From Doryteuthis pealeii (lineage: Eukaryota; Mollusca; Cephalopoda; Myopsida; Loliginidae), in NCBI GenBank assembly GCA_023376005.1, contig CM042181.1, positions 1,450,777-1,514,776 on the forward strand: DNA of 64,000 nucleotides, given 5' to 3'. Shown here one piece after another: positions 11,395 to 21,639 of the stretch. A model generated the notes under the pieces. The model had not been told where the DNA came from and searched no databases. It saw only the letters and a program-made list of their open reading frames with translations. The stretch's first letter is position 1. Each line of letters starts with the position of its first letter. The position numbers and the translations under genes are program-made.

Positions 11395-12832
11395 ATTTTT
11401 CAATAGAAGAACTCAACGAAGTCCTAAAAAACTAAAAGGCAGAAAAGCTGCAGGACTTGACGAAATACCCCCCGATGTATGGAAGTCAGGTAAGTTCAAT
11501 GACATACTTCTTAGGCTATGCAACGCAGTATATAGGCAAAACAGAATAGATAAATGGACGAAAGGATGCATTGTCCCATTCCCCAAAAAGGAGACCTAGG
11601 AATAGCTAAAAACTACAGAGGCATAACCCTTACTGCCATTGCAGCTAAGATATATAATGCCCTTCTTCTTAATCGAATCCGACCCGAGATAGAGAAAGTC
11701 CTCAGGAAAAACCAAAATGGCTTCCGCAGAAATAGGTCCACAACCTCTCAAATCCTGACTGTACGACGCATCATAGAAGGGGTTCGAGCAAAGAATTTGG
11801 AGGCAACATTACTATTCGTAGATTTCTCCAAAGCATTTGATTCTATACATAGACGGAAAATGGAACAAATACTACTGGCATATGGTCTCCCCAAAGAAAC
11901 TACTGACGCTATAATGATGCTCTACAAAGATACTAAAGCAATGGTACGCTCACCTGATGGCGATACGGATTTTTTGACATCGTCGCCGGAGTCCTACAAG
12001 GTGATACATTGGCACCATATATATTTATAATATGCCTAGACTATGTACTCCGAACATCTTTAGATACCATAAAAGAAAAAGGTTTTACACTAAGAAAAGC
12101 AAGAAGCAGGAGATATCCTGCACAAACAGTCACAGATGCAGACTATGCTGATGACCTCGCACTTCTTGCAGATACACCGGCACAGGCTGAGACACTACTG
12201 CATAGCCTGGAGGAGGCAGCAAAAAGCATCGGCCTGCATGTGAACTCTGCCAAAACAGAGTTCATGAGCTTTAGAAAGAAAGGAGACATCTCCACGTTAG
12301 ACGGTAAGCCCCTTAAGCCAGTAGAACAATTCACGTACCTGGGTAGTAATATCTCATCCACAGATAACGATATTAACACACGAATAGGAAAGGCATGGAT
12401 GGCCACAAACAAATTGTCTGTCATATGGAAGTCTGATCTCACTGACAAGCTAAAGCGACATCTCTTCCAGGCTGTAGTCATATCAGTACTACTGTATGGC
12501 TGCACTACCTGGACCCTAACGAGGCGCCTCGAAAATAAGCTAGATGGGAGCTGCACAAGAATGCTGCGAGCAGTTCTGAACAAGTCGTGGAAACAGCATC
12601 CCACAAGGGAGCAGCTGTATGGTCACCTGCCCCCTATCTCACAGACTATCCGAGTGAGACGGACTAGGCATGCAGGGCACTGCTGGAGAAGCAAGGATGA
12701 ACTCATAAGTGATGTTCTCCTGTGGAAGCCAACACATGGACATGCCAGTGTGGGCCGCCCAGCAAGGACTTATATCGACCAGCTATGTAAAGATGCTGGC
12801 TGCAGCGAAGAGGAGCTCCTGTGGCGATGAAT
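11395..12832 (+). pseudogene. Reverse transcriptase domain of the RTE-like element (frameshifted)
   Basis: Reverse-transcriptase motifs appear in order: a conserved GRKAAGLDEIP-type entry near 11440 (split by a frameshift), NYRGITLT near 11615, NQNGFRRNRSTTSQ near 11715, LLFVDFSKAFDS (motif A, catalytic Asp) near 11812, and DADYADDLALLAD (motif C, YADD) near 12136-12170. The frame switches again near 11975-12010 in the fingers/palm region. The 3' part (12009-12830) is one open frame of 273 codons, including the usual RTE C-terminal extension with RRTRHAGHCWRS. The catalytic YADD is intact, but the gene is not translatable as a unit. Confidence 0.88.
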
Positions 12833-12951
12833 GATAGGGAAGGTTGGCGAGAGATCGTCTTGGATATCCGTGCTGCCTGCGCGGACATGATGATGATGTA
12901 ATATAAACTATGTGCAAAAAACTCTTTAGAAAAACAAAAACGTAATAAATA

Positions 12952-13355
12952 TACGAGGGTAAAAAAGTTATGCCATTTTGTTGAGGAATTAAATTACCAA
13001 CAAGGAACGTGTATTAAAACATAAAAGTGCTTCAGTGGATCACATCCTATTTCCACATAGTCACCGTTTTCTCTCAATAGCAATATTACATTCGTTAGGA
13101 GTAAAAAGTAATGCATTTTTGTTTAGGACAGTTATAAATTACCAATCAGAACATGTATCATACATAAAAATGCGGTCCTCTGTGGATCACATCCTTTCAC
13201 ATAGTCCCCGTTCTCTCAATAGCTGTTTCCACCTTCGAATGAGAACATGCTATTCCTGACCCGTAACATTTGTTGACTGTTCTTTGCACTTATTACACTA
13301 GATTTCACTTCCTCGTCACTGAATAATGTTTGCAACCCTCTTTCTTGGGCGAAGA
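12952..13355 (-). mobile_element. Mariner transposon 3' end (rearranged relic)
   Basis: The left edge is a mariner-like terminal repeat, TACGAGGGT then GCCATTTTG. Reading the minus strand, the far end (about 13205-13330) resembles the C-terminus of a mariner transposase (an EEVKS-like region, then GDYV and a Lys before the stop). The terminal block is present twice (about 12952-13080 and 13100-13215), the same duplication pattern as the array at 43738-44634. No complete DD34D catalytic core remains. Confidence 0.65.
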
Positions 13356-13379
13356 GATGATAGTCTGAATAGGGGAAAA

Positions 13380-13470
13380 TAGACGTTTCTTTGAGTTGAA
13401 ATTTTATTATATATTATATTATATATATATATATTATATATTAATATTATAATATATAATATTATAAGTC
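13380..13470. repeat. AT-rich microsatellite (TATAT/ATTATA)
   Basis: An irregular TATA and ATATTA run of about 85 bp. Confidence 0.85.
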
Positions 13471-13539
13471 ATCTACAAACACATTATTTTCGTCGCACGT
13501 TTACGTCTCATCAGTACGGCTCGGATTTTTTTTTACTTG

Positions 13540-13665
13540 GAAAGGGGTGTTAGGGAAGCTGGAACACCCCTTCTTGACCATTGCTTCCCTGCTCCACTCT
13601 GACCCGGAGTGGTAGTACTCTTTTAGGGTCCCATCTATTGGGTTAACTAGAAAGAAAACCTGAGA
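13540..13665 (+). mobile_element. R1 fragment
   Basis: The R1 segment with ACTCTGACCCGGAGTGGTAG and the following GGGTCCCATCTAT is recognisable. Head and tail are absent. A similar scrap reaches the assembly gap at about 14010-14072. Confidence 0.7.
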
Positions 13666-14072
13666 GATGATAGTCTGAAGGCGCTAATCGGCTAAGTAGG
13701 AGGGTTGTGGTAAGATTGTGCACCCCGGATGAGGAACTTTTCTCCCTGTCTTGATGGTTGTGTTGTGGTCGATCATGTCATGCAGAAGGAAAAAACATCG
13801 ATTAGAATTCGAAAATGTTGGATTCTTACTATTCGTGTATGTGATTCTTGCTCTGAGCGATGTGGTTCGGTATCACAATGGAGGACTTAGATCTTTATAA
13901 AAAGAATATACATGAAATAAAGAAAATTAGCATTACCTTTGATCACCCTCGTAAATGTAGAAGATATACAATCCCTAACTCTACGCAATAAAAATAAGCC
14001 GAGCATACTCCTTAGGTCCACCCTGAACCGGAGTTGTAAGTTCTACCTGTAGGGTTCCCAATCTATATGATG

Positions 14073-14172
14073 NNNNNNNNNNNNNNNNNNNNNNNNNNNN
14101 NNNNNNNNNNNNNNNNNNNNNNNNNNNNNNNNNNNNNNNNNNNNNNNNNNNNNNNNNNNNNNNNNNNNNNNN
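14073..14172. other. Assembly gap, 100 N
   Basis: Exactly 100 consecutive N, the conventional placeholder for a scaffold gap of unknown size. Relative position and orientation of the two sides are therefore inferred by the assembler. Confidence 0.99.
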
Positions 14173-14633
14173 TAACGTCGTATCAAAAATTGCTGCGCGC
14201 ATTGGCTTTACAGCTTATTCTCTCCTTGTCTGGAAAAAGAAACAAAGGCACCTTAACTCTCCAATTAATTTGAGAGTCTAATCGCTCTTTTAAGACTTAA
14301 ATAAGAGTTATGTCCTTTGTTCTTTTTTCGGAGAAGAAGCTCGTAAACAATGGCAGACATCTTTGATTAACATAATTTTTCACGGAGAAAACACGACGCT
14401 TTTCAAAACAGTTTTAATGCATGTTTTTTAACTGCAAAATATGAAATCTTTTTAATAACAGTTAAGTTTATTTCGAATAATGCACACGTATAATTTTATG
14501 GTAGGAATTTAGTCTCGTAAAGTTCAAGATTACCATTATATGTAGGTTACAAATTAAAATTATACATATAATTTGTAAAATCTAGATTTGTTTTTTTCTT
14601 TGAAAAAATAAATTTAATAATGATTTATTATAT
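14173..14633. other. 3' flank of gene copy A
   Basis: The segment at about 14530-14633 aligns with the shared 3' flank found below copies C (47461-47620) and D (58600-58760); the words AATTTGTA, CTACATATAAT and TTATTAAAT recur in the same order on the minus strand. The rest is unclassified AT-rich sequence. Confidence 0.55.
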
Positions 14634-15395
14634 TTAGATGAAATGATTTAAAATTTGCAGAGCCCCTAATTTTAAATCGTCATCGACAAACGCGTTCTCG
14701 CTCAGAACGACAGTAGCCCATGTTAAAGGACTTATGCCTTCATCGTTTCGGGTTGTAACATCAGCACCAGCCTGGATTAGTTGATTTATGGCTTCTATAT
14801 GGTTCCAAACGAGAGCTAAATGAAGGGCCGTAATGCCATCATCATCTTGGTGGTTAACGTCCGCACCCTGACTGATCAGAAAATTGCAAACTTCAATATT
14901 AGAAGTCGAGTACATCAGAGGAGTCCTTCCATCCAGGCACGGTCGATGAATATCGGCTCCCTTAGACACTAACAGTTTCACGGAGGTTAGATTCCGAAGG
15001 AATATAGCAACAATGAGCGGCGATAAGAAACCGCTGATGTTTGCGTTGATATCGGGGAGGTGCTGCAGGATCAGTTCGATTAGCTCTTGATTCCCGTGAT
15101 GCATTGCGGGAATAAGTGGGTGCCCGCATTTTTCCAACGTTCGGACTTTTCTCGGGTCCCTGAACGAGAGAAAGTTTGAGGAGGTGACGGGAGATTTCGA
15201 CGTTGGTGTAATTTACTGCTACATAGAGAGGTAGACAACCAAACATGGTAGAATTTAAAATCTTGATGCGTTGTTCGGGTTGAAGGGCTTCGAAAATTTC
15301 CTTGATCTCGTCCAATGAATTATCCGCTATTAATTGGAATATTGCTTTGACGAGTTCTCTCCAGGATTTTCTGTCAATAGTTGTCTCTTGAGATG
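14634..15395 (-). pseudogene. FEM1-like ankyrin gene copy A, long exon, broken and truncated
   Basis: The exon starts at 15395, directly after the family acceptor CTTTCCTTGCAG, in the same phase as copies B-D. The reading frame opens with the family N-terminus (SQETTIDRKSW, then ALQPEQRIKILNSTMFG) and a first ankyrin repeat. A single-base deletion near 15146, compared with copies B-D, shifts the frame. The second frame continues through ankyrin repeats (GHPLIPAMHHGN, PLIVAIFLRNL, GRTPLMYSTSN, GITALHLAL) to a stop at 14634. The stop falls near the point where the others begin their FEM1-type middle region, and the DNA passes directly into the shared 3' flank, so about 350 C-terminal residues have been deleted. 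It is probably a pseudogene; a sequencing indel could explain the frameshift but not the missing C-terminus. Confidence 0.8.
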
Positions 15396-15408
15396 CTGCA
15401 AGGAAAGA

Positions 15409-16667
15409 GTATAATTATTTAAGGTTTGGGTTTGTTTTGTTTTACGGCATATCAACGTCGGTGGGTCATTTAATACCGAGAAAGTTGTGAAATAAATTTA
15501 TTCTTAATGCATAATACAATTTTGTTTATAAATATCTTATTATAATGGAGATTGTGTGTTTTTCTGTCTGTAACCGAAACTATATTACTACTCAAGTCAC
15601 AATTCCCTTAGTTATTTACGTCACATTCTCCATGATTCTATTTCTATTTAAACCTCAATTAATAATAAAATGTTTGACATTATTAGTACTGTTGGCCTTA
15701 CCTAAATACTAATAACATGCAATTGTATTTATATATACAACAAAATACCAGTTTTCAGTGTAAACGTAAAGCTAATTTGCATATTGATATTAAAAAAACT
15801 GATTTTAATAAAAATGTGCTTGGATTATTGATTTCTAATTGTTTGGTTTTATCTTAATGAATATGAGTAAAAATCTCTTCAATAAATCCTAAAAGAAATT
15901 CATTAACGAAGAAATTACTGTAATTTTATTCTTTACTTCCTGTTTTAACTAAATAGTTAAATTAGGAAAATTTAGCATTGAAAAACGGACGTGATGAAAG
16001 TAAGTTTCAGTTGTTCTATTTTCAGATTATACCCCCTCCGTTTCAAATCTTTTTATTTGAATTCTTAATTAGTTTCATTAGCCTTTCTGATTTAATCTAA
16101 TATTTTATTACATTTAAACTTAAATACTTGCACCCAGAGGGTGCATATATTTGCTAGTAATTATAAGGTTTTTCTATTTAACCCATAGATGGGTCCCTAA
16201 CCGGTACTACCACTCCAGGTCAGAGTGGACCAGGGAGCAATGGTTATGAAGAGGTGCTCCACATTCCCGAAACCTCCAAAACTGGAACCTCACCATCAGA
16301 TAGAGTTTAACGTGATTCCCAGGACATGTAGACCCTCAGTCACCGCCTTCTAGCACCCATATGATAAAAAGGGTTGGGGCTTGCTATAAGGGCAATAGGG
16401 TTGGGGAAATCATATAGGTGCTAGGGCTTGACATGACTAGCCGATTGATGGGAGGGGGCCTCTCCGACCGCCCGTCTAGCTCAAGATAGGGCCAAAGTGG
16501 TGTATTGCAAGTCATGAACTGCTCATCCACCTGGGTTCTATCCTTAAGCATCACGGGTTACCACCAACGGCCAACAGGTGGCCCCATTGGGGGAGTCTTA
16601 CTCCTCTGTAGAGGTGCAGTCAGTGCCTTCTAATGCCGCACCCAATAGGGTGGTATAATTCTTTAAG
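15409..16667 (-). mobile_element. R1 insertion in copy A intron with 15-bp target-site duplication
   Basis: R1 occupies 15424-16652 and is bounded by GTATAATTATTTAAG (15409-15423) and GTATAATTCTTTAAG (16653-16667), a target-site duplication of 15 bp with one mismatch. A Helitron (15535-16157) is nested inside. Without it the R1 is 606 bp, which defines the full family length. Confidence 0.88.
15535..16157 (+). mobile_element. Non-autonomous Helitron (Hel-1) nested in R1
   Basis: It starts with TCTTATTATAATGGAG and ends with hairpin GCACCCAGAGGGTGC, a 9-base spacer and CTAG. Flanks are A on the left and T on the right, the insertion site used by Helitrons. No target-site duplication is present. 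It encodes no protein and would need Rep/helicase in trans. Confidence 0.92.
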
Positions 16668-16669
16668 TC

Positions 16670-16800
16670 TTAGAGGTAATTATTTGTATTGGATAAGAAT
16701 ACTCGAAACCTTATAAACTAAGAAAAGCGGGCGAGGGCCGATATCGAACCCGGAATCATGTGGTTTCTAGTCGGACGCTTTTTTTTATTAACACTTAAAA
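16670..16800 (-). repeat. Copy A intron remnant plus a truncated S4 SINE head
   Basis: After the R1 insertion the intron sequence shared with copy D resumes (CTTAGAGG, then one unit of the 46-bp satellite, ATTTGTATTGGATAAGAATA). At about 16728-16780 a tRNA-like B-box stretch (ATATCGAACCCGG on the plus strand) matches the SINE heads at 19085-19158 and 48170-48233. Confidence 0.6.
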
Positions 16801-16920
16801 TCCTGTTGAGGATTTTTTGTGGCCTGAACCCAATTCCTATAATCATTTATCAAAAATTGGTAAAAATGTCAGTTTCATTAAAAGTTACCTGTTATTTCCC
16901 TTAAATCAAATACTTCTAAA

Positions 16921-18102
16921 TCTTATTATAATGGAGATTGTGGGTTTGTCTATCTGTAACCGAAACTATATTACTATACAAGTCATAATTCCTTTAGTTA
17001 TTTACATCATATTCTCCATGATTTTATTTAAACCTCAATTATTAATAAAATTGTTTTACATTACTTACACTGTTGACCATATCTACATACTAATAACATG
17101 CAATTGTATTTATATATACAACAAAATAGAGGTTTACAGTATGAATGGGAAGGCTAATTTGCATATTGATCTTAAAAAATTGATTTTAATAAGTATATGT
17201 TTAGTATTATTGATTTCTAATTGTGTTGCAGATTGACTGTTTGTTTTGCGCGGGAAGTCGAGGGGACAAAGGAAAATTGAACTGAGAAGACAATAGATAG
17301 GCGAGACAGAAGTTTTAGTGTAACAAAAGAGGTGTGACAAAGGACTCATCTGGACAAAGACTAACAACAACAAAAGGAGGGGACTTCCGGTCAGGGAACA
17401 AAAGAGTGTGTGGGCGGTCGTCAGTACTTAAGCGGTCATCGAAGAGAGACCCGAGGACAGACCCGAGAGAGACCCGAGAGACGGCGAAGAAAGCACAAGG
17501 TGTCGGACCGTCGACACAGTCGAGCGGGCAGTGATGCTCGTCCACCACCTTCCACCACATAAGTAGTCGTAGTGTCATTTTCCGTGCCCGCCACTCACCT
17601 ACCACACACACCGAAGAAAATAAAGAAGAGTCATCTTTTGTATACGCGTATCTGTTGTTATTGAAGTAGCTGACTACTAGCATATGGCTAGTGGGTTAGT
17701 GACGATATCCGCTACCAACATACACGAATTTAGCGGCGTGAATTCGAGACCACTATGCAACAATTGTTTGGTTTTATCTTATTGAATATGAGCAAAAATC
17801 TCTTCAATAAATCTTAAAAGAAATCCCTTAACAAGAAGAAATAACTGTAATATTATTCTTTATTTCCTATTTTGCCTAAACAGTTTAAATTAGGAAAATT
17901 TACCAATGAAGACGGGAGTAACGGAAAATGATGGAAGTGTTAGTTTCAAAGTTGTTCTATTTTTTCAATCATACCCCCTCTGTTCAAAATCTTTTTTATC
18001 TACATTCTTATTCAGTTTCATTAGCCTTTCTAATTTAATATCATATTTTATTATAAAATTTAACTAAAATACTTGCACCCGGAGGGTGCATATATTTGCT
18101 AG
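16921..18102 (+). mobile_element. Helitron Hel-1 interrupted by a solo LTR
   Basis: The 5' end TCTTATTATAATGG follows an A at 16920. The 3' end has hairpin GCACCCGGAGGGTGC, spacer and CTAG at 18099-18102. Removing the LTR (17224-17762) and one ATTG restores an uninterrupted Helitron of about 640 bp that aligns with its relatives. Confidence 0.92.
17224..17762. mobile_element. Solo LTR, 539 bp
   Basis: The insert begins TGTTGCA and ends TGCAACA, a perfect 7-bp inverted terminal pair of the TG...CA type. It is flanked by ATTG on both sides (17220-17223 and 17763-17766). The Helitron host gives the empty site, so the boundaries are secure. The composition (repeated GACCCGAG/GACAAAG words, GC-rich) differs from the surroundings. 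A 4-bp duplication fits Gypsy-type elements, but without internal sequence the superfamily is open. Short open frames within it are not genes. Confidence 0.85.
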
Positions 18103-18696
18103 TCTTATTATAATGGAGATTGTGTGTTTGTCTGTCTGTAACCGAAACTAAATCACTATTCAAGTTATTGACGTCACCTTTACCATGAATTTATTTTTAT
18201 TTAAACCTCAATTATTGATAAAATTGTTATACCTTATTAATACTGTTAACCATATCTACGTACTAATAGCATGTAATTGTATTTATATATACAACAAAAT
18301 AGCGGTTTACAGTGTGAACGAGAAGGCTAATTTGCATATTGATATTTAAATTTGATTTTAATAAATACATGCTTAGTATTATTGATTTCTATTTGTTTGG
18401 TTTTCTCTTGACGAATCTGAGCAAAAATCTCGGGGATAAATCTTAAAAGAAATCCATAAACAAGACGAAAGAACTGTAATTTTATTAAATACTTCATAAT
18501 CTAACTAAATAGATAAATTAGGAAAAATGAAAGACGGGAGTGAAAGAAAATGATAGAAGAGTTAAATCTAAAGCTGTTCTATTTTTCGATTATACCCCCT
18601 CAGTTTATCATTTTCTAAATAGTTTATAATTTGATACAATATTTTATAACATCAAAACCTAAATACTTGCACCCGAAGGGTGCATATATTTGCTAG
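18103..18696 (+). mobile_element. Helitron Hel-1, joined head to tail with the previous one
   Basis: Its TC terminus starts on the base after the CTAG of the preceding Helitron. It ends with hairpin GCACCCGAAGGGTGC and CTAG at 18693-18696, followed by T. There is no protein-coding capacity. Confidence 0.92.
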
Positions 18697-18914
18697 TATG
18701 TTTAATATTACGTTTAAACAAAGGCTATTGTTTGGGTAGATTAGGAAAATGAATGACTTCTGGACGGGTGGAATGAGGTGGTATAGGACGTTAAGAGTTA
18801 AATAAGAATAAATGAAACCACATAAATATGAAAATTATTTGATAGGAATACTTGAAACCATAAAATTGGGATCAAATTACTATTATCATTATTGAATAAA
18901 TGAACAGTCGTACG

Positions 18915-19158
18915 TAAGTCGTCGGGGCGGCCTAATGTCGGTATCAACCAGACAACGAAGGAGTCTATCCCCTTTTCAATAGCGCTAAACCAAGGAGATT
19001 ATCTTAGCATCGGAGGTGGAGCGCCACACCTAACAGCTGCTCACTTTACCGCACAGATCCATGTGCTACTCATACACTGAGTTGGCGAGGGCCGGTATCG
19101 AACCAGGAACCTTATGGTTTCTAGCCGAACGCTCTACCGACAGAGCTAATCCGGCCCT
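18915..19158 (-). mobile_element. tRNA-derived SINE (S4)
   Basis: On the minus strand it begins with a tRNA-like head: A box TAGCTCTGTCGGTAGAGCG and B box GGTTCGATACC. About 170 bp of unique body follows, ending near 18915. The same element occurs at 47984-48233, inserted in a satellite array. The anticodon and T-stems are imperfect, so it is not a working tRNA gene. Confidence 0.8.
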
Positions 19159-19440
19159 TCTCTGAATTTTTTAGATAAGCATGATATTTTCTATTATTTG
19201 GACTGTTCGGACTATTGTCCTCATCTTTATTGATATCTACACTATTTCTGCTATTTTGAGATGAGGCTTGATAATTTTATTTTGGAATATTTGGACTATT
19301 GTCCTTATCTTTATTGTTATCTACACAACGATGTGTCCTCCGACTGGAAATATGGCGCAACGGATATAGGTGTTGATTTAATACAGTTCTAAGTGGCAGT
19401 CATCTCTAGGCTGCAAGTTCAATCTGGTCTTATCTTGGGA
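19159..19440. mobile_element. S2 element fragments (tRNA-headed, foldback ends)
   Basis: Two copies of the S2 terminal word GGACTATTGTCCTCATC (about 19206 and 19292) and a tRNA-like head (CAAGTTCAATCTGG near 19412-19430, B-box-like) can be seen. They match the fuller S2 copies at 29105, 53085 and 59800. Confidence 0.6.
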
Positions 19441-19560
19441 TACTGCAAGGAAAGAATATAGATATTTAATCTTAGAGGAAGTGCTATATACACATTTTTT
19501 GTATTAGATATGAATACTTGAAACCATATAACTATATTTTGGTCTATATATGCAGAAAAA
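19441..19560 (-). pseudogene. Orphan intron 1/exon 2 boundary of a FEM1-like copy
   Basis: The minus strand contains the family acceptor CTTTCCTTGCAG preceded by the same intron words as copy D (a 46-bp satellite unit, GGAAGTG, ATTTAATC-like). Exon sequence stops after a few bases where an S2 element has joined. This suggests remains of a further gene copy or of a local duplication. Confidence 0.55.
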
Positions 19561-19584
19561 GACGCTCTAAAAAATTATTGTGCA

Positions 19585-19672
19585 TTTGTTACAAAAAAAA
19601 AAAAAAAAAAAAAAAAAAAATGCCCAAGAGAAAATGACACGTGACCTGCCCTTGTATGGGAGATCTTAGTTG

Positions 19673-19708
<36 letters not shown>

Positions 19709-20155
19709 AAAATCAGATTATCTGATTTTAATAAAAATATTCTGTGTTGACTTATTAATCAACGAATTTTTTTTTTAAATTACTGAATCGTTTCAAATCA
19801 AACTGATTCAATTGAAAAAAAAAAATGTTTATTTTATTTATTCATTCATCTATCTAATTATTATTATTTTTACTTTTTTAGGCTTTTTATATGCTGGTTG
19901 ACTATTGTTGTTGTGGTTTTATTTTATTTTGGTCTTTTTCCTTTTTGAGGGAGCAGGATGTTTTTATCAGCTTGATGCGGTTAGATAACCCGAAAAAAAA
20001 AAATAAATAAAAAATAAAAAAAATAAAAAAATAAAATAAAATAAATAAAATAAAAAATAAAATAAAAAAATAAAATAAAATAAATAAAATAAAAAAATAA
20101 ATAAAGTAAAAAAAAATAAATAAAGTAAAAAAAATAAATAAAAAAAATAAAAACT
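19585..20155. repeat. Poly-A runs and (AAAATA)n low-complexity tract
   Basis: Poly-A runs at about 19591-19620 and 19675-19705 and an A-rich tract at 19993-20153. The tract opens a minus-strand frame of Phe/Leu/Tyr residues which is not a protein. Confidence 0.9.
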
Positions 20156-20334
20156 CACCTCTCGTAACTCGTGTGGTTTTTACGTTTTTTGATTCGGCAA
20201 TCAAGTGCCAACGTTAATTCTAACAACTGACAAAATGTGTATTCTTGTATTTCATGTTATATATTTTTCAATGTGCTTTTGATTAAAATCCATCTTGTTA
20301 TATGCTTAAAAATTCTTTGAAGTTTGTTTATTGA

Positions 20335-21060
20335 TTTTAACGGCATATCAACCCGTCTGGGGTTATGTCATGCCTAACAGTTAGGAAGTTATACATATCG
20401 TGCATTTATATTTATAATTTTTAGTAATTTGTTTTAACAATGTGTTATTATTGGGGATTATGTTATATGGTATTGATTTGTTTCATGTCTATATTCTGTG
20501 GTATAATTTTATTTCTCTCAAAAAAGAGAGAATATCCTCTATGTTGACGTTTTCAAATAGATCTTTCATATTGTTTGCTTTAAAATAACGTTCTGATGTG
20601 AGCAAAAAAAAAAAAACCTGCATTTCACGAATAAGTGTTTAACTGTCAAAGGTGTTTGACATGTTGCACATTGTGGTTGTTGTTCTTGTTTGAGTATATA
20701 GGAGTGCGTTAGTCTTGTATGACCAATGCGTAATCGGGACACAATGACTTGTTCATTTCTAGACTTCCTTAAAGTTGGTCTCCAGCCTCCCAAATTGGAT
20801 TTGATTAGGAAGAGTTTATTGTGGATGTTGTTATTACAGTTTTGTTGCCATTTTGTATGAAGAAATCTATTAATTTTAGGTTTCAAATCAGTATATAGTA
20901 TCTTGAAATTGTCGGGGATCAAATCTCGAGCCGATTTAGCTGCGGAGTCAGATCTTTCATTCCCCCTCATTCCTATATGACTTGGGATCCTGCATATCAT
21001 AAGCTTCTTAGAGTTAGACATCAAGTCTAATCTCTGCCTACCATAGCAGAAAAAAAAATT
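20335..21060 (-). mobile_element. 3' relic of an RNase H-type LINE
   Basis: On the minus strand, 20566 to about 21030 encodes the end of an RNase H domain (IPSHIGMRGNERSD, with the conserved His and Asp region) followed by the C-terminal SRLRIGHTRLTHSYILK and a CCHC-like QCATCQTPLTVKHLFVKC. This is the usual end of I/Jockey-group LINE ORF2 proteins. A poly-T run near 20608 shifts the frame, after which the true C-terminus (ILSFLREI) reads in another frame to about 20500. The 3' end carries GGTTGATATGCCGTTAAAA, which also ends the R1 family. 5'-truncated and inactive. Confidence 0.85.
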
Positions 21061-21495
21061 GATATACCTAATTAAGGGATAAAATTCATTTAAAATCACT
21101 TAATCTTATGTTTCAAATTTCATATTTTTAGATTCTAAAAACAAAATTTTTATTTCATACAGAATCTACTTTAGTATTATTATCTAATAATCTCTGGAGA
21201 AAACTTATTTGAAAAGTTAGGCCCCCACCTTTTTAGACAGAACAAATATCGATATATAATTTTTTTCACTGATATTCTAGAAGCTAATTATTTCCAAAAA
21301 CATTTTTAGTTCATAAAGTGTTTATTTTCGTATTGTTATCTGATAATCTTTGGAGAAAACTCAATTGAAAACATAACAGTGCAATTCGTTATTCACATTT
21401 TTATTATATTTACACACACAAACCCGTTTTTTCTGTTGAATTTTGTAAATATTGATCTAACTAATCAATTAGATATCATACATTGAACTATCCTA
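21061..21495. other. Unclassified AT-rich intronic sequence
   Basis: No gene seen. Two related segments (CTGGAGAAAAC words at about 21190 and 21350) suggest a local duplication. Confidence 0.4.
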
Positions 21496-21625
21496 GTTTG
21501 GTTTGGTTTGTTTTACGGCATATCAACCTCAGTGGGTCATTTAATACCGACAAAGTTTTAAAATAAACTCATTCTTGATGGAAAATCACATTTTGTTTAT
21601 TAACTCATGTTTTTCTAACTATAAG
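21496..21625 (-). mobile_element. R1 tail fragment
   Basis: It covers the last 125 bp of R1, with the CAAAC-type tail at the left. The sequence just left of it is the same as that left of the R1 at 27511, so R1 and flank were copied together. Confidence 0.75.
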
Positions 21626-21639
21626 TGCTAACCCTGAGC

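Larger units (their letters stand above)
9491..12905 (+). mobile_element. RTE-like non-LTR retrotransposon, near full length, inactive
   Basis: The block holds an apurinic-type endonuclease followed by a reverse transcriptase in one direction. It begins with about 230 bp of leader and ends in a short ATG-triplet tail (GATGATGATG) at about 12887-12898. Element length (about 3.4 kb), domain order and microsatellite tail fit the RTE group. At least four frameshifts or stops interrupt the single expected frame (near 10308, 10375, 10440, 11340 and 11430). Minus-strand 3' fragments of the same family are at 46175-46685 and 57700-58062. Clade assignment is from recall of conserved motifs, not a tree. 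Confidence 0.85.

Noticed and set aside
12143..12604. 153-codon minus-strand frame
   Set aside because: Antisense of the reverse transcriptase 3' region, which has clear RT motifs on the plus strand.
16817..17236. 139-codon plus-strand frame rich in Ile/Asn
   Set aside because: It is inside Helitron Hel-1; the other copies (15535, 18103, 35492) do not keep the frame.
17315..17683. 122-codon minus-strand frame
   Set aside because: It lies inside the solo LTR, has no recognisable domain and is explained by the higher GC content.
19085..19158. tRNA gene on the minus strand
   Set aside because: A and B boxes are good but the T- and anticodon stems do not pair properly, and the sequence is part of a repeated SINE.
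19902..20204. Phe/Leu/Tyr-rich minus-strand frame that looks like a membrane protein
   Set aside because: Product of an (AAAATA)n low-complexity tract.
20566..21099. Host RNase H gene
   Set aside because: The SRLRIGHTRLTH and CCHC-like C-terminus is that of LINE ORF2 proteins, and the sequence ends in a retroposon tail.
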